A stretch of DNA of 64,000 nucleotides. Origin: Gloeocapsopsis dulcis. GTDB lineage: Bacteria > Cyanobacteriota > Cyanobacteriia > Cyanobacteriales > Chroococcidiopsidaceae. The notes beneath the pieces were generated by a model. That model saw only the letters and a list, made by a program, of their open reading frames with translations, made no database searches and was not told the origin of the DNA. The stretch is from NCBI RefSeq assembly GCF_032163395.1, contig NZ_CP119968.1, positions 4,428,001 through 4,492,000 on the forward strand, given 5' to 3'. The position numbers and the translations under genes were made by a program. The number at the start of each line of letters is the position of its first letter. Position 1 is the stretch's first letter. This document shows, piece after piece, positions 10,118 through 20,658 of this stretch.

Positions 10118-10164
10118 AATGACTTTTGTGAGCAGACGCACCATTTCTACTTACAAAAGTCATT
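10118..10164 (+). terminator. Candidate terminator hairpin after the PDZ gene
   Basis: AATGACTTTTGT (10118-10129) is perfectly complementary to ACAAAAGTCATT (10153-10164) with a 23-nt loop, 21 bp downstream of the PDZ stop. The T-rich tail is weak (GTAGTTTTA), so termination is plausible but not certain. Confidence 0.45.
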
Positions 10165-10316
10165 GTAGTTTTACGGTTGCAATCGTTCTAGTAGTAGCAG
10201 TTTTGTTATTGGGTCACTCACTATTCCTCTAAAAAGCGATCGCACGTTTATCCTTCATGGGCAATCAATCGAATTATAATCATTATTGTATTTTGTCTAG
10301 TTAGTTTTTCTTTCAT

Positions 10317-11015
10317 ATGATTGAAGAAATCCAAGAACAAGTTGCTTATTACAATGCTCGCTCTCAAGAATATGATGAGTGGTTTTATCGCATTGGTCGT
10401 TACGATCGTGGCTTAGAATTAAATCAATGCTGGTTTAATGAAGTAGATGTTCTTAAAAGTGCATTACAAGATATAGGTGAAGTTAATTCAATTTTAGAAT
10501 TGGCATGTGGTACGGGGATATGGACACAAGAACTACTTAAAATTGGCAAAGAAATTACAGCACTTGATGCCTCTTCTGAAATGATTGCAATAAATCGAAA
10601 GAAGTTAAATGATACTAAAATAGTTAGCTATCATCAAGTAGATTTATTTTCTTGGCAACCAAGTAAACAATATGACTTAGTATTTTTTTCTTTCTGGCTA
10701 TCCCACGTTCCTCCTACACAAGTTGACGATTTTCTAGCCAAGGTTTATCGTGCAGTTCGTCCTAGTGGAAGAGTGTTTATTATTGACTCTTGCTTTGAGC
10801 CAAGTTCGACAGCGAAAGACCATTTTTTTGAAAATGAAAACGAAATTCACCAACGTCGCAAGCTAAACAATGGGCAAGAATATCAAATATTTAAAATTTA
10901 CTATCAACCAAATGTTTTAATAGATAAACTAACCCAAGTTGGCTTTCAGGCAAGTGTAAAACAAACAAATAATTATTTTATTTATGCTGAAGGTAAAAAA
11001 ATAAATAAACTTTAG
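10317..11015 (+). CDS. Class I SAM-dependent methyltransferase
   Basis: A 232-residue Rossmann-fold methyltransferase. The SAM-binding motif I is ILELACGTGIWTQELL (about residues 59-74). The acidic ribose-binding end of strand 2 is ITALDASSEM, and motif IV-like YDLVFFSFWLSHVP follows, with the post-motif VRPSGRVFIIDS. No accessory domain shows the substrate. It stands alone between intergenic regions; ATG is in a CATATG context. Substrate is unknown (small molecule or metabolite by family). Confidence 0.85.
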   Translation: MIEEIQEQVAYYNARSQEYDEWFYRIGRYDRGLELNQCWFNEVDVLKSALQDIGEVNSILELACGTGIWTQELLKIGKEITALDASSEMIAINRKKLNDTKIVSYHQVDLFSWQPSKQYDLVFFSFWLSHVPPTQVDDFLAKVYRAVRPSGRVFIIDSCFEPSSTAKDHFFENENEIHQRRKLNNGQEYQIFKIYYQPNVLIDKLTQVGFQASVKQTNNYFIYAEGKKINKL

Positions 11016-11252
11016 ATAAATCAAACCTGATAAAGTGCTGCTCCATTTAAGCACTTGACTCGAAGTCAAACCTACTTAGAAAAAACTCGGAGAATTAGTA
11101 ATTGGAGTTTATATTTCATTTTACTTATCTTGCTATTACAATAATTTTATATTGTATGCGAAGAGTTTTTTTTACACTATTTGTTGTGATTCTAGATAAG
11201 AAATACTCAATTATAGCTTATTGAAATTAAGTCAATCTGTTCACAATCTATT

Positions 11253-11558
11253 TTAAATTTGATAGCTAATTAATTTAGCAGAAACTTGTTTAACAGGGTT
11301 ATCAGGTGATTTAATTTGGACATTTTTAATACTCAAATTAGAATTAACTGATGCTTCAAGCCTAGCTCTATCTTCTGAAGAAAAAGAGTAATATTTAGCT
11401 TCTCGTATAAGAGCGAACAATCTCAACGTTTTGTTTGCTTGGTAGTTAATATTAAGATAACTAAAAGTTTTATTTGGATGTTCTATAGTCCACATACCTC
11501 TTATTCTTAAGTGAGTAATACCTAACTGTCTCCCTGCGGTTGGTTTTATATTGGTCAC
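11253..11558 (-). CDS. Small hypothetical protein, possibly a remnant
   Basis: A 101-residue ORF with no recognised motif, no signal peptide and no membrane segment. It is rich in Asn, Ile, Ser and Lys and lies in AT-rich DNA, unlike the neighbouring genes. Upstream, in another frame, a short CDCGGE-type run hints that the region may be debris of an older gene. I have no functional assignment, and it may not be expressed. Confidence 0.35.
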   Translation of the reverse strand: MTNIKPTAGRQLGITHLRIRGMWTIEHPNKTFSYLNINYQANKTLRLFALIREAKYYSFSSEDRARLEASVNSNLSIKNVQIKSPDNPVKQVSAKLISYQI

Positions 11559-11737
11559 AATTCGATCTCGCCGCCACAGTCGCAGACTTGGCGGGAGTCA
11601 AGAGTGCTCCATTTGAGGTAGAAATTAAATATGATACAAAATGCTAAACCTTTAAGTACCTGACTCAAAGAGGAAGTAACACGATCGCGCAAAGCCCATC
11701 ATTAGATGCGATCGCATTACTTCCCATTCTTCACCGA

Positions 11738-12913
11738 TCAAGCTTGTCTTAAAGCATCAGCTTGCTTCTGAGTCGTAATTACTGCGTTTTCAGGAACACG
11801 CACGCCATCACGCAGCGTAACACCAACTACAATTGCTCGACTGCCGATATTCACACTATTACCCACTTGCGAGCGAAATAAGATCGCATCATCACCTATA
11901 GTCAGATTGTCACCAACTTCCAATGGTCCATGAAAGACAATATTGTCATCACTATCCAAATTTCTACCAATACGAATACTAGTACCTTTGAGTGCATGAA
12001 AAGTCACGCGGTCTTCAATTTCCGCATTGTCGCCAATAATGATCGGAGTGCCTTCATCCGCCCGAATTGATGTGCGTTGACCAATGGTACTGTTATCGCC
12101 TATTCTGACATCGCCGACAACTCGCACAAACTCGGCAATTTGCACATTTCTACCCAAAGTCGGTTTAACAGGTTTGGGGTTCCAAGAAGTTCTTGGTGCT
12201 ACGCTTGCGCCAACAACCGCATCAAAGCCCTCGTTGTCATAGAGTTCGCTGTAGTGTTCGGCAAATTCCTCATTAACTTCGAGTACTTCAGTCTGAAACT
12301 CAGAATTCTCATCAGTTTTTAGCGGTAAAGCATCTGCCTGCGCTTGCGTCGTAATTGTTGCCCCAATTGGTACAAGCCGATTTTTACCGATCTTGACATT
12401 TGTGAGTCTCGCACCGTGTAAGACAAAAGCGCCATCTTCTAGCACGACATTATTGAGATATGCCCGAAAACCAATAAAGGTGAAGTTACCAATATACGAG
12501 TTTTCGATTTTTGCTTGATGCGCAATGCTAACTTTCTCACCCGTACTACTCGATATCCCCGTAGCTCCTAATCTACCGCACCTTGTCGATTGTGGAGACG
12601 GCAAATTTCGCAATGCTAAGAAAAGAATATTATCTTGCAGGTTAGTTTCACTTTCTAAGCAAATACTCGTACCAGGATCTGCCCTCACGACAGTGTTTCC
12701 AGAGATAAACACACCCCTACCTATCGCAATGTCGCCAAATAATTCATCAAGTGGACTTAAAAAACTGGAGTTTACCGCAATTGTTGCTGGGCGGGCTAAG
12801 CTAAACAGTTCTTTTCTTTCTGCAGAAAATGCTATTCCTCCAATCGTTAGAGTACTCAGAATCAATACAATGAGTGCTACCCTAACCTTATTTCTAATTC
12901 TGCGCACAATCAA
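11738..12913 (-). CDS. Exported tandem gamma-carbonic-anhydrase-like protein
   Basis: A 391-residue protein with an N-terminal hydrophobic signal/anchor (about residues 8-30) followed by two left-handed beta-helix modules related to gamma-carbonic anhydrase and the CcmM N-domain. Each module ends with the CcmM-like phrase ITTQ-QADAL. Aligned by eye to the archaeal Cam enzyme, module 1 keeps the Arg-Asp and Gln-Asp pairs (VVRADPG, NLQDN) and the His equivalent to His117 (SIAHQ). It lacks the equivalents of His81 (now Leu) and His122 (now Glu). Module 2 keeps His81 (DRVTFHAL) and His122 (VFHGP) but has Asp for His117. Together the modules could supply one zinc site. Extracytoplasmic location is inferred from the N-terminus. 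Confidence 0.8.
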   Translation of the reverse strand: MIVRRIRNKVRVALIVLILSTLTIGGIAFSAERKELFSLARPATIAVNSSFLSPLDELFGDIAIGRGVFISGNTVVRADPGTSICLESETNLQDNILFLALRNLPSPQSTRCGRLGATGISSSTGEKVSIAHQAKIENSYIGNFTFIGFRAYLNNVVLEDGAFVLHGARLTNVKIGKNRLVPIGATITTQAQADALPLKTDENSEFQTEVLEVNEEFAEHYSELYDNEGFDAVVGASVAPRTSWNPKPVKPTLGRNVQIAEFVRVVGDVRIGDNSTIGQRTSIRADEGTPIIIGDNAEIEDRVTFHALKGTSIRIGRNLDSDDNIVFHGPLEVGDNLTIGDDAILFRSQVGNSVNIGSRAIVVGVTLRDGVRVPENAVITTQKQADALRQA

Positions 12914-13107
12914 CCTTTAATAGTTATTCAGTACAAACATTGGTAACGGTATGTTTGAAAACCATTACTCATCGCTGGATTATATAGTTCGACTGACATC
13001 AATTTTTCTAATAAAAACAAAACTATGCAAATTATTGAAATTCAAACACCTATGCTTTCTGCCTATTCCTTACGATAAAGAAATAAGTTCATTTACTGCA
13101 AGAAATT

Positions 13108-13866
13108 ATGCTATTGCATTTAAGTACCTGGATAGAAGTTGAAACTTACCTAGAAACATCTCAAGGTATTATTCTCCCTATAGGTTCTACTGAACAACAT
13201 GGACCAACCGGATTAATTGGTACGGATGCGATTTGTGCCGAAGCGATCGCGCATGGTGTAGGCGACACTACTGGCGCACTCGTTAGCCCGACAATCAACG
13301 TGGGTATGGCACTACATCACACTGCTTTTCCTGGTACAATTAGCCTGCGTCCTAGCACAATGATTTTAGTTATCCGCGACTACATTACGTGTTTAGCTAA
13401 AGCGGGATTTACCAAGTTTTTCTTTATCAACGGGCATGGTGGTAATATCGCAACCCTAAAAGCTGCGTTTGCTGAAACTTATACTTATCTTGCAGAAATC
13501 GGTGTTTCCCATGCAGATCAAGTCCAGTGTCAAGTTGGCAACTGGTTTATGTGTGGTTCGGTGTATCAGTTAGCAAAGGAATTATACGGCGATCGCGAAG
13601 GTTCGCACGCAACTCCGAGTGAAGTCGCGGTGACTCAATACGTTTATCCTAAATCCATTAAAGACGCACCTTTATCTCCGGAAGTCGGTAGAGGACATCC
13701 AATATATGGTCCTGTAAACTTTCGCCAGCATTATCCTGATGGACGCATGGGTTCCGATCCCGCGTTAGCGACACCCGAACACGGTCAGCAGTTGTATGAA
13801 TTAGCGGTTAAAGAATTGAGTAACAATTACTTAGAATTTGTTGGTACTGTGTCAGTTGATTCCTAG
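13108..13866 (+). CDS. Creatininase-family amidohydrolase
   Basis: A 252-residue member of the creatininase/MftE family of metal-dependent amidohydrolases. Metal-binding motifs are visible: IGSTEQHGPTGLIGTDA (about residues 26-42, supplying Glu, His and Asp), FINGHGGN (about 107-114, His) and REGSHATPSE (about 157-166, Glu and His). Length is normal. No mycofactocin or creatinine genes are nearby, so the substrate is open; related proteins cleave creatinine, formamides in riboflavin/F420 pathways, or peptide bonds. The start lies inside a short out-of-frame ORF and no strong ribosome-binding site is visible. Confidence 0.85.
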   Translation: MLLHLSTWIEVETYLETSQGIILPIGSTEQHGPTGLIGTDAICAEAIAHGVGDTTGALVSPTINVGMALHHTAFPGTISLRPSTMILVIRDYITCLAKAGFTKFFFINGHGGNIATLKAAFAETYTYLAEIGVSHADQVQCQVGNWFMCGSVYQLAKELYGDREGSHATPSEVAVTQYVYPKSIKDAPLSPEVGRGHPIYGPVNFRQHYPDGRMGSDPALATPEHGQQLYELAVKELSNNYLEFVGTVSVDS

Positions 13867-13890
13867 AACTCATGCAAAGATTAGGATAAA

Positions 13891-13962
13891 GCTTGGTAAT
13901 TTCTAGCGATTAGCAATTGGTTTTGAGCACTTGCTAGATGCTAACAGCTTTTTTTATTACCC
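13891..13962. repeat. Intergenic TAGCGATTAGC repeat, copy 1
   Basis: This begins GCTTGGTAAT and ends TTATTACCC, so the termini GGTAAT/ATTACC are inverted repeats. Between them are TAGCGATTAGC and GCTAGATGCTAAC-type words. Related copies occur at 17173-17264 and 58530-58608, all between genes. Confidence 0.65.
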
Positions 13963-14016
13963 GTCACCGCTGCTCAATCAAAGTAGATATGCGTAAGTTC
14001 TGATTTCGATATAGCA

Positions 14017-14349
14017 TCAAGATGCTATTTTGCGTTGCTCAAGCTTGATTTGATTAATGTGAACTCTTGCTTGTCGGATCAGAGTGTCGTAAAGATTCTT
14101 CCCCCCGCGATCAACGGCTGCCTGTGTAGACATCCGATGTTCTGGAGCTGTAGCATCAATAAGGTCTCGTTGCCTCTTTGCTTCCTGTTCAACAGTAACT
14201 AGACGTTGCTCATCTTTAAGCTCCTCTGCACAATGCAGGGCTGCTTGCAATGCATGGAAAGCTACTTCATAGTGTCTAGTCTGTAGCATTTTTTGACTGA
14301 CGGCTATCAGTTGCTCGTAGCTATCAGCAAGGACATTATCGGGTGTCAT
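14017..14349 (-). CDS. Conserved-looking hypothetical helical protein
   Basis: A 110-residue protein, probably all alpha-helical. It has an Ala/Gln/Leu-rich segment (YEVAFHALQAALHCAEEL) resembling a single TPR-like helical pair, then a basic C-terminus. No signal peptide or membrane segment is visible. The composition is normal for this genome and the gene lies 50 bp downstream of the GNAT gene on the same strand. Function unknown. Confidence 0.6.
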   Translation of the reverse strand: MTPDNVLADSYEQLIAVSQKMLQTRHYEVAFHALQAALHCAEELKDEQRLVTVEQEAKRQRDLIDATAPEHRMSTQAAVDRGGKNLYDTLIRQARVHINQIKLEQRKIAS

Positions 14350-14397
14350 AGCGCAGTTGCCTGATCTTCGTGTTTTGATCTTAACCTTTTCGCAAGA

Positions 14398-14904
14398 TTA
14401 GCTTGAGGCGATCGCATAAACCTGTACAGTTTTACCCCTGAAAATGACGTCTTTTTCGTAGCACAATCCTGTTTTTGTTGCAACTTTTTGTGATGCAATG
14501 TTACCAGGAGCAATCAGAGATATCAGGCGATCGCACCCTATTCCAAAACCATAATCGCGAATTGCACGCGCGGCTTCTGTTGCTAAACCTTTTCCCCAGT
14601 ATTCTTTAGCTAGCAGATAGCCAATTTCAACTTCGGGACATCCATCGACAATTTGCGGGATTAATCCGCAGCGTCCAATAAATTTGTTATCAGCTTTGTG
14701 AATTGTCGCCCACAAACCCCAACCTCGTTGCTGATAGCCATTGATCATTCTCGTTATCTGGTACTTTGTTTCTTCCCTGGTGATTGAGTTAGGGTAATAC
14801 TTCATCACCACAGGATCGGCATAGATTTGTGCCAAACCTTCTAGATCATCTAGCGTAAGTTCGCGCAAGATTAGACGGTGGGTTTTAATAGCGATCGCGC
14901 TCAT
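14398..14904 (-). CDS. GNAT family N-acetyltransferase (RimJ/RimL-like)
   Basis: A 168-residue acetyltransferase. The N-terminal strand is [24 protein letters not shown], a RimJ/RimL-type beginning. The acetyl-CoA-binding core appears at about residues 97-116 as [20 protein letters not shown], with the Q/R-x-x-G-x-G/A motif in the form [10 protein letters not shown]. The substrate cannot be read from sequence: the family includes ribosomal-protein Ala-acetyltransferases and small-molecule acetyltransferases. The gene is intact, with ATG 14904. Confidence 0.85.
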   Translation of the reverse strand: MSAIAIKTHRLILRELTLDDLEGLAQIYADPVVMKYYPNSITREETKYQITRMINGYQQRGWGLWATIHKADNKFIGRCGLIPQIVDGCPEVEIGYLLAKEYWGKGLATEAARAIRDYGFGIGCDRLISLIAPGNIASQKVATKTGLCYEKDVIFRGKTVQVYAIASS

Positions 14905-14965
14905 TTATCTATATATCCTTAGAGCTACTGGTGCTAGTTTTGTTAGCAAGAGTAATATTGGCACT

Positions 14966-15468
14966 ATGATTCAAGCTTTACCTAAAAACCTCTCATTTGC
15001 GGAATACCTAGCGTATGACGACGGGACAGATACTCGCTATGAACTAGTCTATGGGGAACTAGTCGCAATGAGCCAACCTACTGGACAACACGCTGATATT
15101 GCGGAGTTCTCAATGACTCTTATCGAGAATACATTAAACAACATTCGCTAGCTTTAGTTTCAAAACAAGGGGCAATTGCTGTTCAAATACCTCCGGTTGA
15201 AGGCAGAGATATTGCCCGAATTCCTGATGTATGTGTAGTTACAGCATAACAATGGCAACAAATGAAAACACAATCTGCGGCGATCGCCCTTACTGAACCA
15301 CCGCCATTACTAGTTGTTGAAATTATCAGTACTAATTGGCGCGATGATTATTTAAAAAAACTCGCAGATTACGAAGTGTTAGGTATCCCTGAATACTGGA
15401 TTGTAGATTATCTAGCTTTAGGGGCTGCGCGTTATATTGGTACTCCTAAACTCCATTATTTGCGATAA
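14966..15468 (+). pseudogene. Broken Uma2 family (DUF820) gene
   Basis: The N-terminal part (14966-15151) reads as a normal Uma2 start ([26 protein letters not shown]) and then stops. The family sequence continues in another frame from about 15152 (QIPPVEGRDIARIPDVCVV), is cut by TAA at 15247 where GAA is expected, and resumes through PPPLLVVEIISTNW and GIPEYWIVDY to about 15468. So there is one frameshift near 15150 plus one nonsense change. The C-terminus is also lost. Compare the intact paralogue at 2679-3326. Confidence 0.8.
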
Positions 15469-15700
15469 AACGCTTATCTGTGGCGTATCAGTCGATATTA
15501 GCGATTCTTAAGCATACCGAAAATCTGTATCTTAATCAACAAAAAATAACTCCGTATCACTATAAAGTATGCAGCTAGTTAAATAAATCTAAAAATGTGC
15601 CTCAGTACAAATTTATTCTGGTGCATACCTTAATATCAACCGTTAAAAAAGTAAAGTAAATCGATATAGATCAGCAAAGATGGCTTACGGAGACTGCTAG

Positions 15701-17146
15701 ATGAATAGCGATATTGATCAGTTAGAAACGCAGAACCCAAGTTCCCCTGGAGGACCACAGTATACAGGTTGGCAAGCGGCGATCGCACGTTACTTTAAAT
15801 TCGGTGAATACAGAACAAACTTCCGGATTGAGATTCTTGCAGGTTTGACTACTTTCATGACGATGGCATACATCTTGGTAGTTAATCCATTAATTTTGTC
15901 AGACGCTATTTTCTTAAATCAGCCACGAGATTTGTTTGCGGAACAAGTGTTTGCAACTGCAATATCCGCAGCGATCGCTACCTTAGTTATGGCATTTGTG
16001 GCAAAGTATCCCTTTGCGCTAGCACCAGGAATGGGTTTAAATGCCTTTTTTGCTTACTCGGTTGTTTTGACCTTAAATATTGACTGGCGCTTAGCGCTAT
16101 CAGCAGTCTTTGTTGAGGGATTACTTTTTATTGCGCTTACCTTGACAAACGTGCGGCGTCAAATTATAGATGCAATTCCCCTATCACTCAAAACTGCGAC
16201 TTCGGTAGGTATTGGGTTATTCATTGCTTACATTGGACTTTCAGGTAATCCAGAAACAGGAGGCGCAGGAATCATTGTTGGTAGTGAAGTCACGACGACT
16301 ACGTTGGGCAGTCTACAGCAACCAAACACACTTCTAGCGATCGCAGGCATTATTATTACAACAGCATTTTTAGTCCGCCGCGTGAAAGGGGCATTACTCT
16401 GGGGAATCCTCAGAACTGCTTTACTCGGCTGGATTTTAGGTAATACGCCTTGGCCTACAGGAATTTTACAGTTTCCTACCGCACCAACAGATTTATTTGG
16501 GCAAAGTTTTGTAGGTTTTTCGCGGTTGACCGCGAGTAACTTTATCGACTTTGTTGCGATTCTGCTGGTATTTCTATTTGTTGATTTATTTGATACAGTA
16601 GGCACGCTCGCCGGAGTGAGCATGAAAGCAGGATACATCAAAGAAGACGGACAACTACCACGAGTTAACCAAGCGTTATTTGCCGATGCTATCGGAACAA
16701 CATTTGGGGCGATCGTCGGAACGTCAACCGTTACAACCTATGCAGAGTCAGCCGCAGGAGTTTCCGAAGGCGGGCGTACTGGTTTTGCTGCGGTGATTAC
16801 TGGTGTCTTATTTATTTTGGCAATTTTCCTTGTTCCTATCTTTGAGGCAATTCCTGCATACGCAACAACGCCTGCATTAGTCATTACAGGTGTGTTAATG
16901 ATGGCAGGTGTTTTAGAAATTCGTTGGGGCGATCCTGCTGAAGCGATTCCAGCATTTTTAACAATTTTCTTTATTCCGCTTTCCTACTCAATTGCAACAG
17001 GATTATCCGTTGGTTTTATCACTTATCCCATTGCTAAGACACTACAAGGTAAAGCCCACGAAGTCACCATCGCTACTTGGATTCTTGCAGCAGTCTTTAT
17101 CGCTAGATTTGTCTTTATGACATTACGTTTTGGAACATCTGAGTAA
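15701..17146 (+). CDS. NCS2 family purine permease (AzgA/PbuG-like)
   Basis: A 481-residue multi-spanning transporter with about 12-14 hydrophobic segments. Family blocks of the AzgA/PbuG branch of nucleobase:cation symporters are visible: FRIEILAGLTTFMTMAYILV, followed by VNP (about residues 42-64); FALAPGMGLNAFFAY; and the sequence around DLFDTVGTLAGV. This branch imports adenine, guanine and hypoxanthine. The next gene downstream on the same strand is an adenine-deaminase-type gene, which supports an adenine-salvage role. ATG 15701 follows a weak GGAGACTGCTAG spacing. Confidence 0.9.
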   Translation: MNSDIDQLETQNPSSPGGPQYTGWQAAIARYFKFGEYRTNFRIEILAGLTTFMTMAYILVVNPLILSDAIFLNQPRDLFAEQVFATAISAAIATLVMAFVAKYPFALAPGMGLNAFFAYSVVLTLNIDWRLALSAVFVEGLLFIALTLTNVRRQIIDAIPLSLKTATSVGIGLFIAYIGLSGNPETGGAGIIVGSEVTTTTLGSLQQPNTLLAIAGIIITTAFLVRRVKGALLWGILRTALLGWILGNTPWPTGILQFPTAPTDLFGQSFVGFSRLTASNFIDFVAILLVFLFVDLFDTVGTLAGVSMKAGYIKEDGQLPRVNQALFADAIGTTFGAIVGTSTVTTYAESAAGVSEGGRTGFAAVITGVLFILAIFLVPIFEAIPAYATTPALVITGVLMMAGVLEIRWGDPAEAIPAFLTIFFIPLSYSIATGLSVGFITYPIAKTLQGKAHEVTIATWILAAVFIARFVFMTLRFGTSE

Positions 17147-17172
17147 GTGGTGAAAATAAACTTAACTTAAAA

Positions 17173-18310
<1,138 letters not shown>

Positions 18311-18358
18311 CAATTCTTTTTGAGTTGTAAGCTCTTTTTTGCAACGACAAAATTTCTT

Positions 18359-18530
18359 TAACGAGCCGTAGTGATTGGAGCAATGATAGCCAAAGGTAGT
18401 TTCTCCAATAACAACTTGTCTATTAAATATTTAGTTGCCTAAAAAATACCGTTTTTTGGATTTAGAACAAATTGTTGCCCACAGTTCTTACACTTAAAAT
18501 TTTGATTGCATGATTAATAATGCCCTTTTT
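18359..18530 (-). pseudogene. IS1-family transposase remnant (N-terminal zinc-finger part)
   Basis: Minus-strand translation gives a short run typical of the N-terminus of IS1-type transposases: FKCKNCGQQFVLNP, then an in-frame stop (TAG), then IDKLLLEKLPLAIIAPIT. The CxxC pair matches the second half of the usual zinc finger. The first part also has an in-frame TAA. There is no catalytic domain nearby, so this is an old fragment. Confidence 0.6.
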
Positions 18531-18579
18531 TAACTACTCAATTAGAACTACATTGAAGCAACTGCTTAATCTGCAATAC

Positions 18580-20658
18580 CTATCTTATAGGTATGTTAAC
18601 AAGTTTCCAGGTATTCCCACCATCAGCGGATTGAAACAATTCTTCTGCTGACGTGCCATAAATCGTATTATCAATCGCATATGATGGTGAAAATTGAATT
18701 GGCACAGAGACTTGTGGAAATTCGTTCATAGTTGAAAAGGAATGGTTATTGTTAATCAGTTCTTTGGCGATCTGAACAAAAGTTGTTCCACTATTAACAG
18801 ATTTAAACAATCCCCTACCTTTAACACTAATAATAATTGTTCGATCATTTTGGTAACTTGGTGAGACTGCAATAGTTTCTACATAACCATCATCACCATA
18901 AGTCTTACCTACTAATTTTACCCAATTACTACCTCCATTTGTTGTTTTAAAAAGTCCTTTGTTAGTACCAACAAAAACAGTTTTATCTACTTTATAGTTA
19001 GGTGAAATCGCTAACTTTACATTTGACTCAAAAATTGCAAAACTGTTGCCTGCAGGTTGCCAGGTTTTACCTTCATCAACTGTTTTCAGTACTCCTTTAC
19101 CAAAGCTAGCATATAAAGTTTTATCAACTGGAAAATCTGGTGATATAACTAGAGACTGGATAGGACTCTTGCTTGGCAAAACAAGAGAGGAAGATACAGC
19201 ACCATTAGTCGATCTAAAAATACCTCCATTTTGTCTCGTCCCTACATATATTGTGCGGTCAGATGCAAATCTTGGCGAGATAGCTATTAGAGTGGGTAAA
19301 GTTGTTACATTGCTTACGTTATTTAGCTTAAATATATCCCAACTGTTTCCTTTATCTATTGATTTTGAAATCTGATTAGTTCCTCCACTTATAAATATTA
19401 TATTATCTGAACGATAGTTTGGAGAAAAGACAATATTACTATGACGAAATTTGCTGGAGAAACCTTTATTAATAGCTGTCCACGTTATACCTTTGTTTGT
19501 TGTTTTATATATTCCCCCAAGATAAGTGCAAATAGCAAGTGTGGAGTCATTATTAGATGCTGGTGATAGTGCTACACTCATAATCAATTTTGTTGATAAA
19601 GTATCAAGCGGCTTCCAAATAACTCCACTGTTTATAGACTTAAACACTCCATCGAAACCCCCTAAAAACATTGTTTTATCTTTGGCAAAAGATTTAGAAA
19701 TTTTCAAGTCTGAGAAATGGGGTTCCTGATATGTATCTGCTTGAGGAACTTTAGTAAGACCTTGACTATACTTAGTCCAGGTGTTGCCACGATTATTCGA
19801 TTGAAAAATAGCTTCATTCCACGTAGAGGCAAAGATGGTAGAGTCTGTTCTATAATTTGGTGATATTACGAGCGACCTGATAGATTTATCTGTCACACCA
19901 TTACTAACTGCTAGAAAAGAGTTACCACCATTAGTCGTTCTAAAGATCCCGCCAGTTTGAGTTCCAACAAAAAACGTACGATCAAAAGAAAAGTTAGGAG
20001 AAACTGCTATAGCCGTAATTCCACCACTATTTGAGAACTGAAAACTTCGGCTCCAAACATTACCACCATCAGTAGAAAGATATACAATCCCTTGATCATT
20101 TCCTGTTAGTACATACTTATTAGGGAAAGCGGATATGGTAGTTATTTTGCTAGCATCACTTCTTACTTGCTGCCAGCTTTCACCTCCATTTATTGTCCTG
20201 TAGAGGTGATTCTTAGTTCCAGCAGCAAATACAACTTGGTTATTATCCGCAGACATAGCTAATAAGCCAATACTCAAGTTCCCTAACCCATTGTTAACTT
20301 TAAACCAGGAGGAACCTCCATTCTGTGACTTATATATACCATCTCTATTAGATGATAAAAATAGAAATTGCTTTGAATGACTAGAGATAGCTAAGGAGGA
20401 TAAATTGCCTCTATTATCTAAACCATTTACTATTCTTTTCCAGGTAGAACCTCCATTTGTAGACCTTAGTAAATTACCTCTAACAATACTGAACAAAGTT
20501 TGATCTTGGTCATAAGTTGGAGATATTTCTAAGTCAGTAACTACATCGTGGGGAGCATGGGCAAGGACAGCATAATTATTAGATAAGAAAACGGTTGGAG
20601 ACAATATTGTCAAAATTAAGATATGGAATTTTTTGCTTCTTGCTAAAAGCTTTAGCAT
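18580..20658 (-). CDS. Secreted 14-repeat BNR/sortilin-type beta-propeller protein
   Basis: A 692-residue protein with an N-terminal signal peptide (basic MLKLLARSKK, hydrophobic core, cleavage near AHA at about residue 35). The rest is a tandem array of about 45-residue repeats of the form LAISPNY--D-T-FVGT---GLFKTTNGG-SW. I count 14 S/T-x-D/N-x-G-x-T/S-W-like Asp-box motifs (for example RSTNGGSTW, KTTNGGSNW, QSADGGNTW). Fourteen suggests two seven-bladed propellers, as in GH74-type and sortilin-type folds. I cannot identify catalytic acids, so a binding or structural role outside the cell is as likely as hydrolysis. It is divergent from a sulfatase. Confidence 0.85.
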   Translation of the reverse strand: MLKLLARSKKFHILILTILSPTVFLSNNYAVLAHAPHDVVTDLEISPTYDQDQTLFSIVRGNLLRSTNGGSTWKRIVNGLDNRGNLSSLAISSHSKQFLFLSSNRDGIYKSQNGGSSWFKVNNGLGNLSIGLLAMSADNNQVVFAAGTKNHLYRTINGGESWQQVRSDASKITTISAFPNKYVLTGNDQGIVYLSTDGGNVWSRSFQFSNSGGITAIAVSPNFSFDRTFFVGTQTGGIFRTTNGGNSFLAVSNGVTDKSIRSLVISPNYRTDSTIFASTWNEAIFQSNNRGNTWTKYSQGLTKVPQADTYQEPHFSDLKISKSFAKDKTMFLGGFDGVFKSINSGVIWKPLDTLSTKLIMSVALSPASNNDSTLAICTYLGGIYKTTNKGITWTAINKGFSSKFRHSNIVFSPNYRSDNIIFISGGTNQISKSIDKGNSWDIFKLNNVSNVTTLPTLIAISPRFASDRTIYVGTRQNGGIFRSTNGAVSSSLVLPSKSPIQSLVISPDFPVDKTLYASFGKGVLKTVDEGKTWQPAGNSFAIFESNVKLAISPNYKVDKTVFVGTNKGLFKTTNGGSNWVKLVGKTYGDDGYVETIAVSPSYQNDRTIIISVKGRGLFKSVNSGTTFVQIAKELINNNHSFSTMNEFPQVSVPIQFSPSYAIDNTIYGTSAEELFQSADGGNTWKLVNIPIR

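Noticed and set aside
12951-13142. 63-codon frame upstream of and overlapping the creatininase-family gene
   Set aside because: It overlaps the start of a well supported gene in another frame, and the translation is low-complexity without family features.
14398-14904. GNAT gene considered as a toxin (TacT-like)
   Set aside because: There is no upstream ribbon-helix-helix antitoxin, and the N-terminus is of RimJ/RimL type.
15469-15700. Possible purine riboswitch upstream of the purine permease
   Set aside because: I could not find the conserved three-way-junction core sequences of the purine aptamer.
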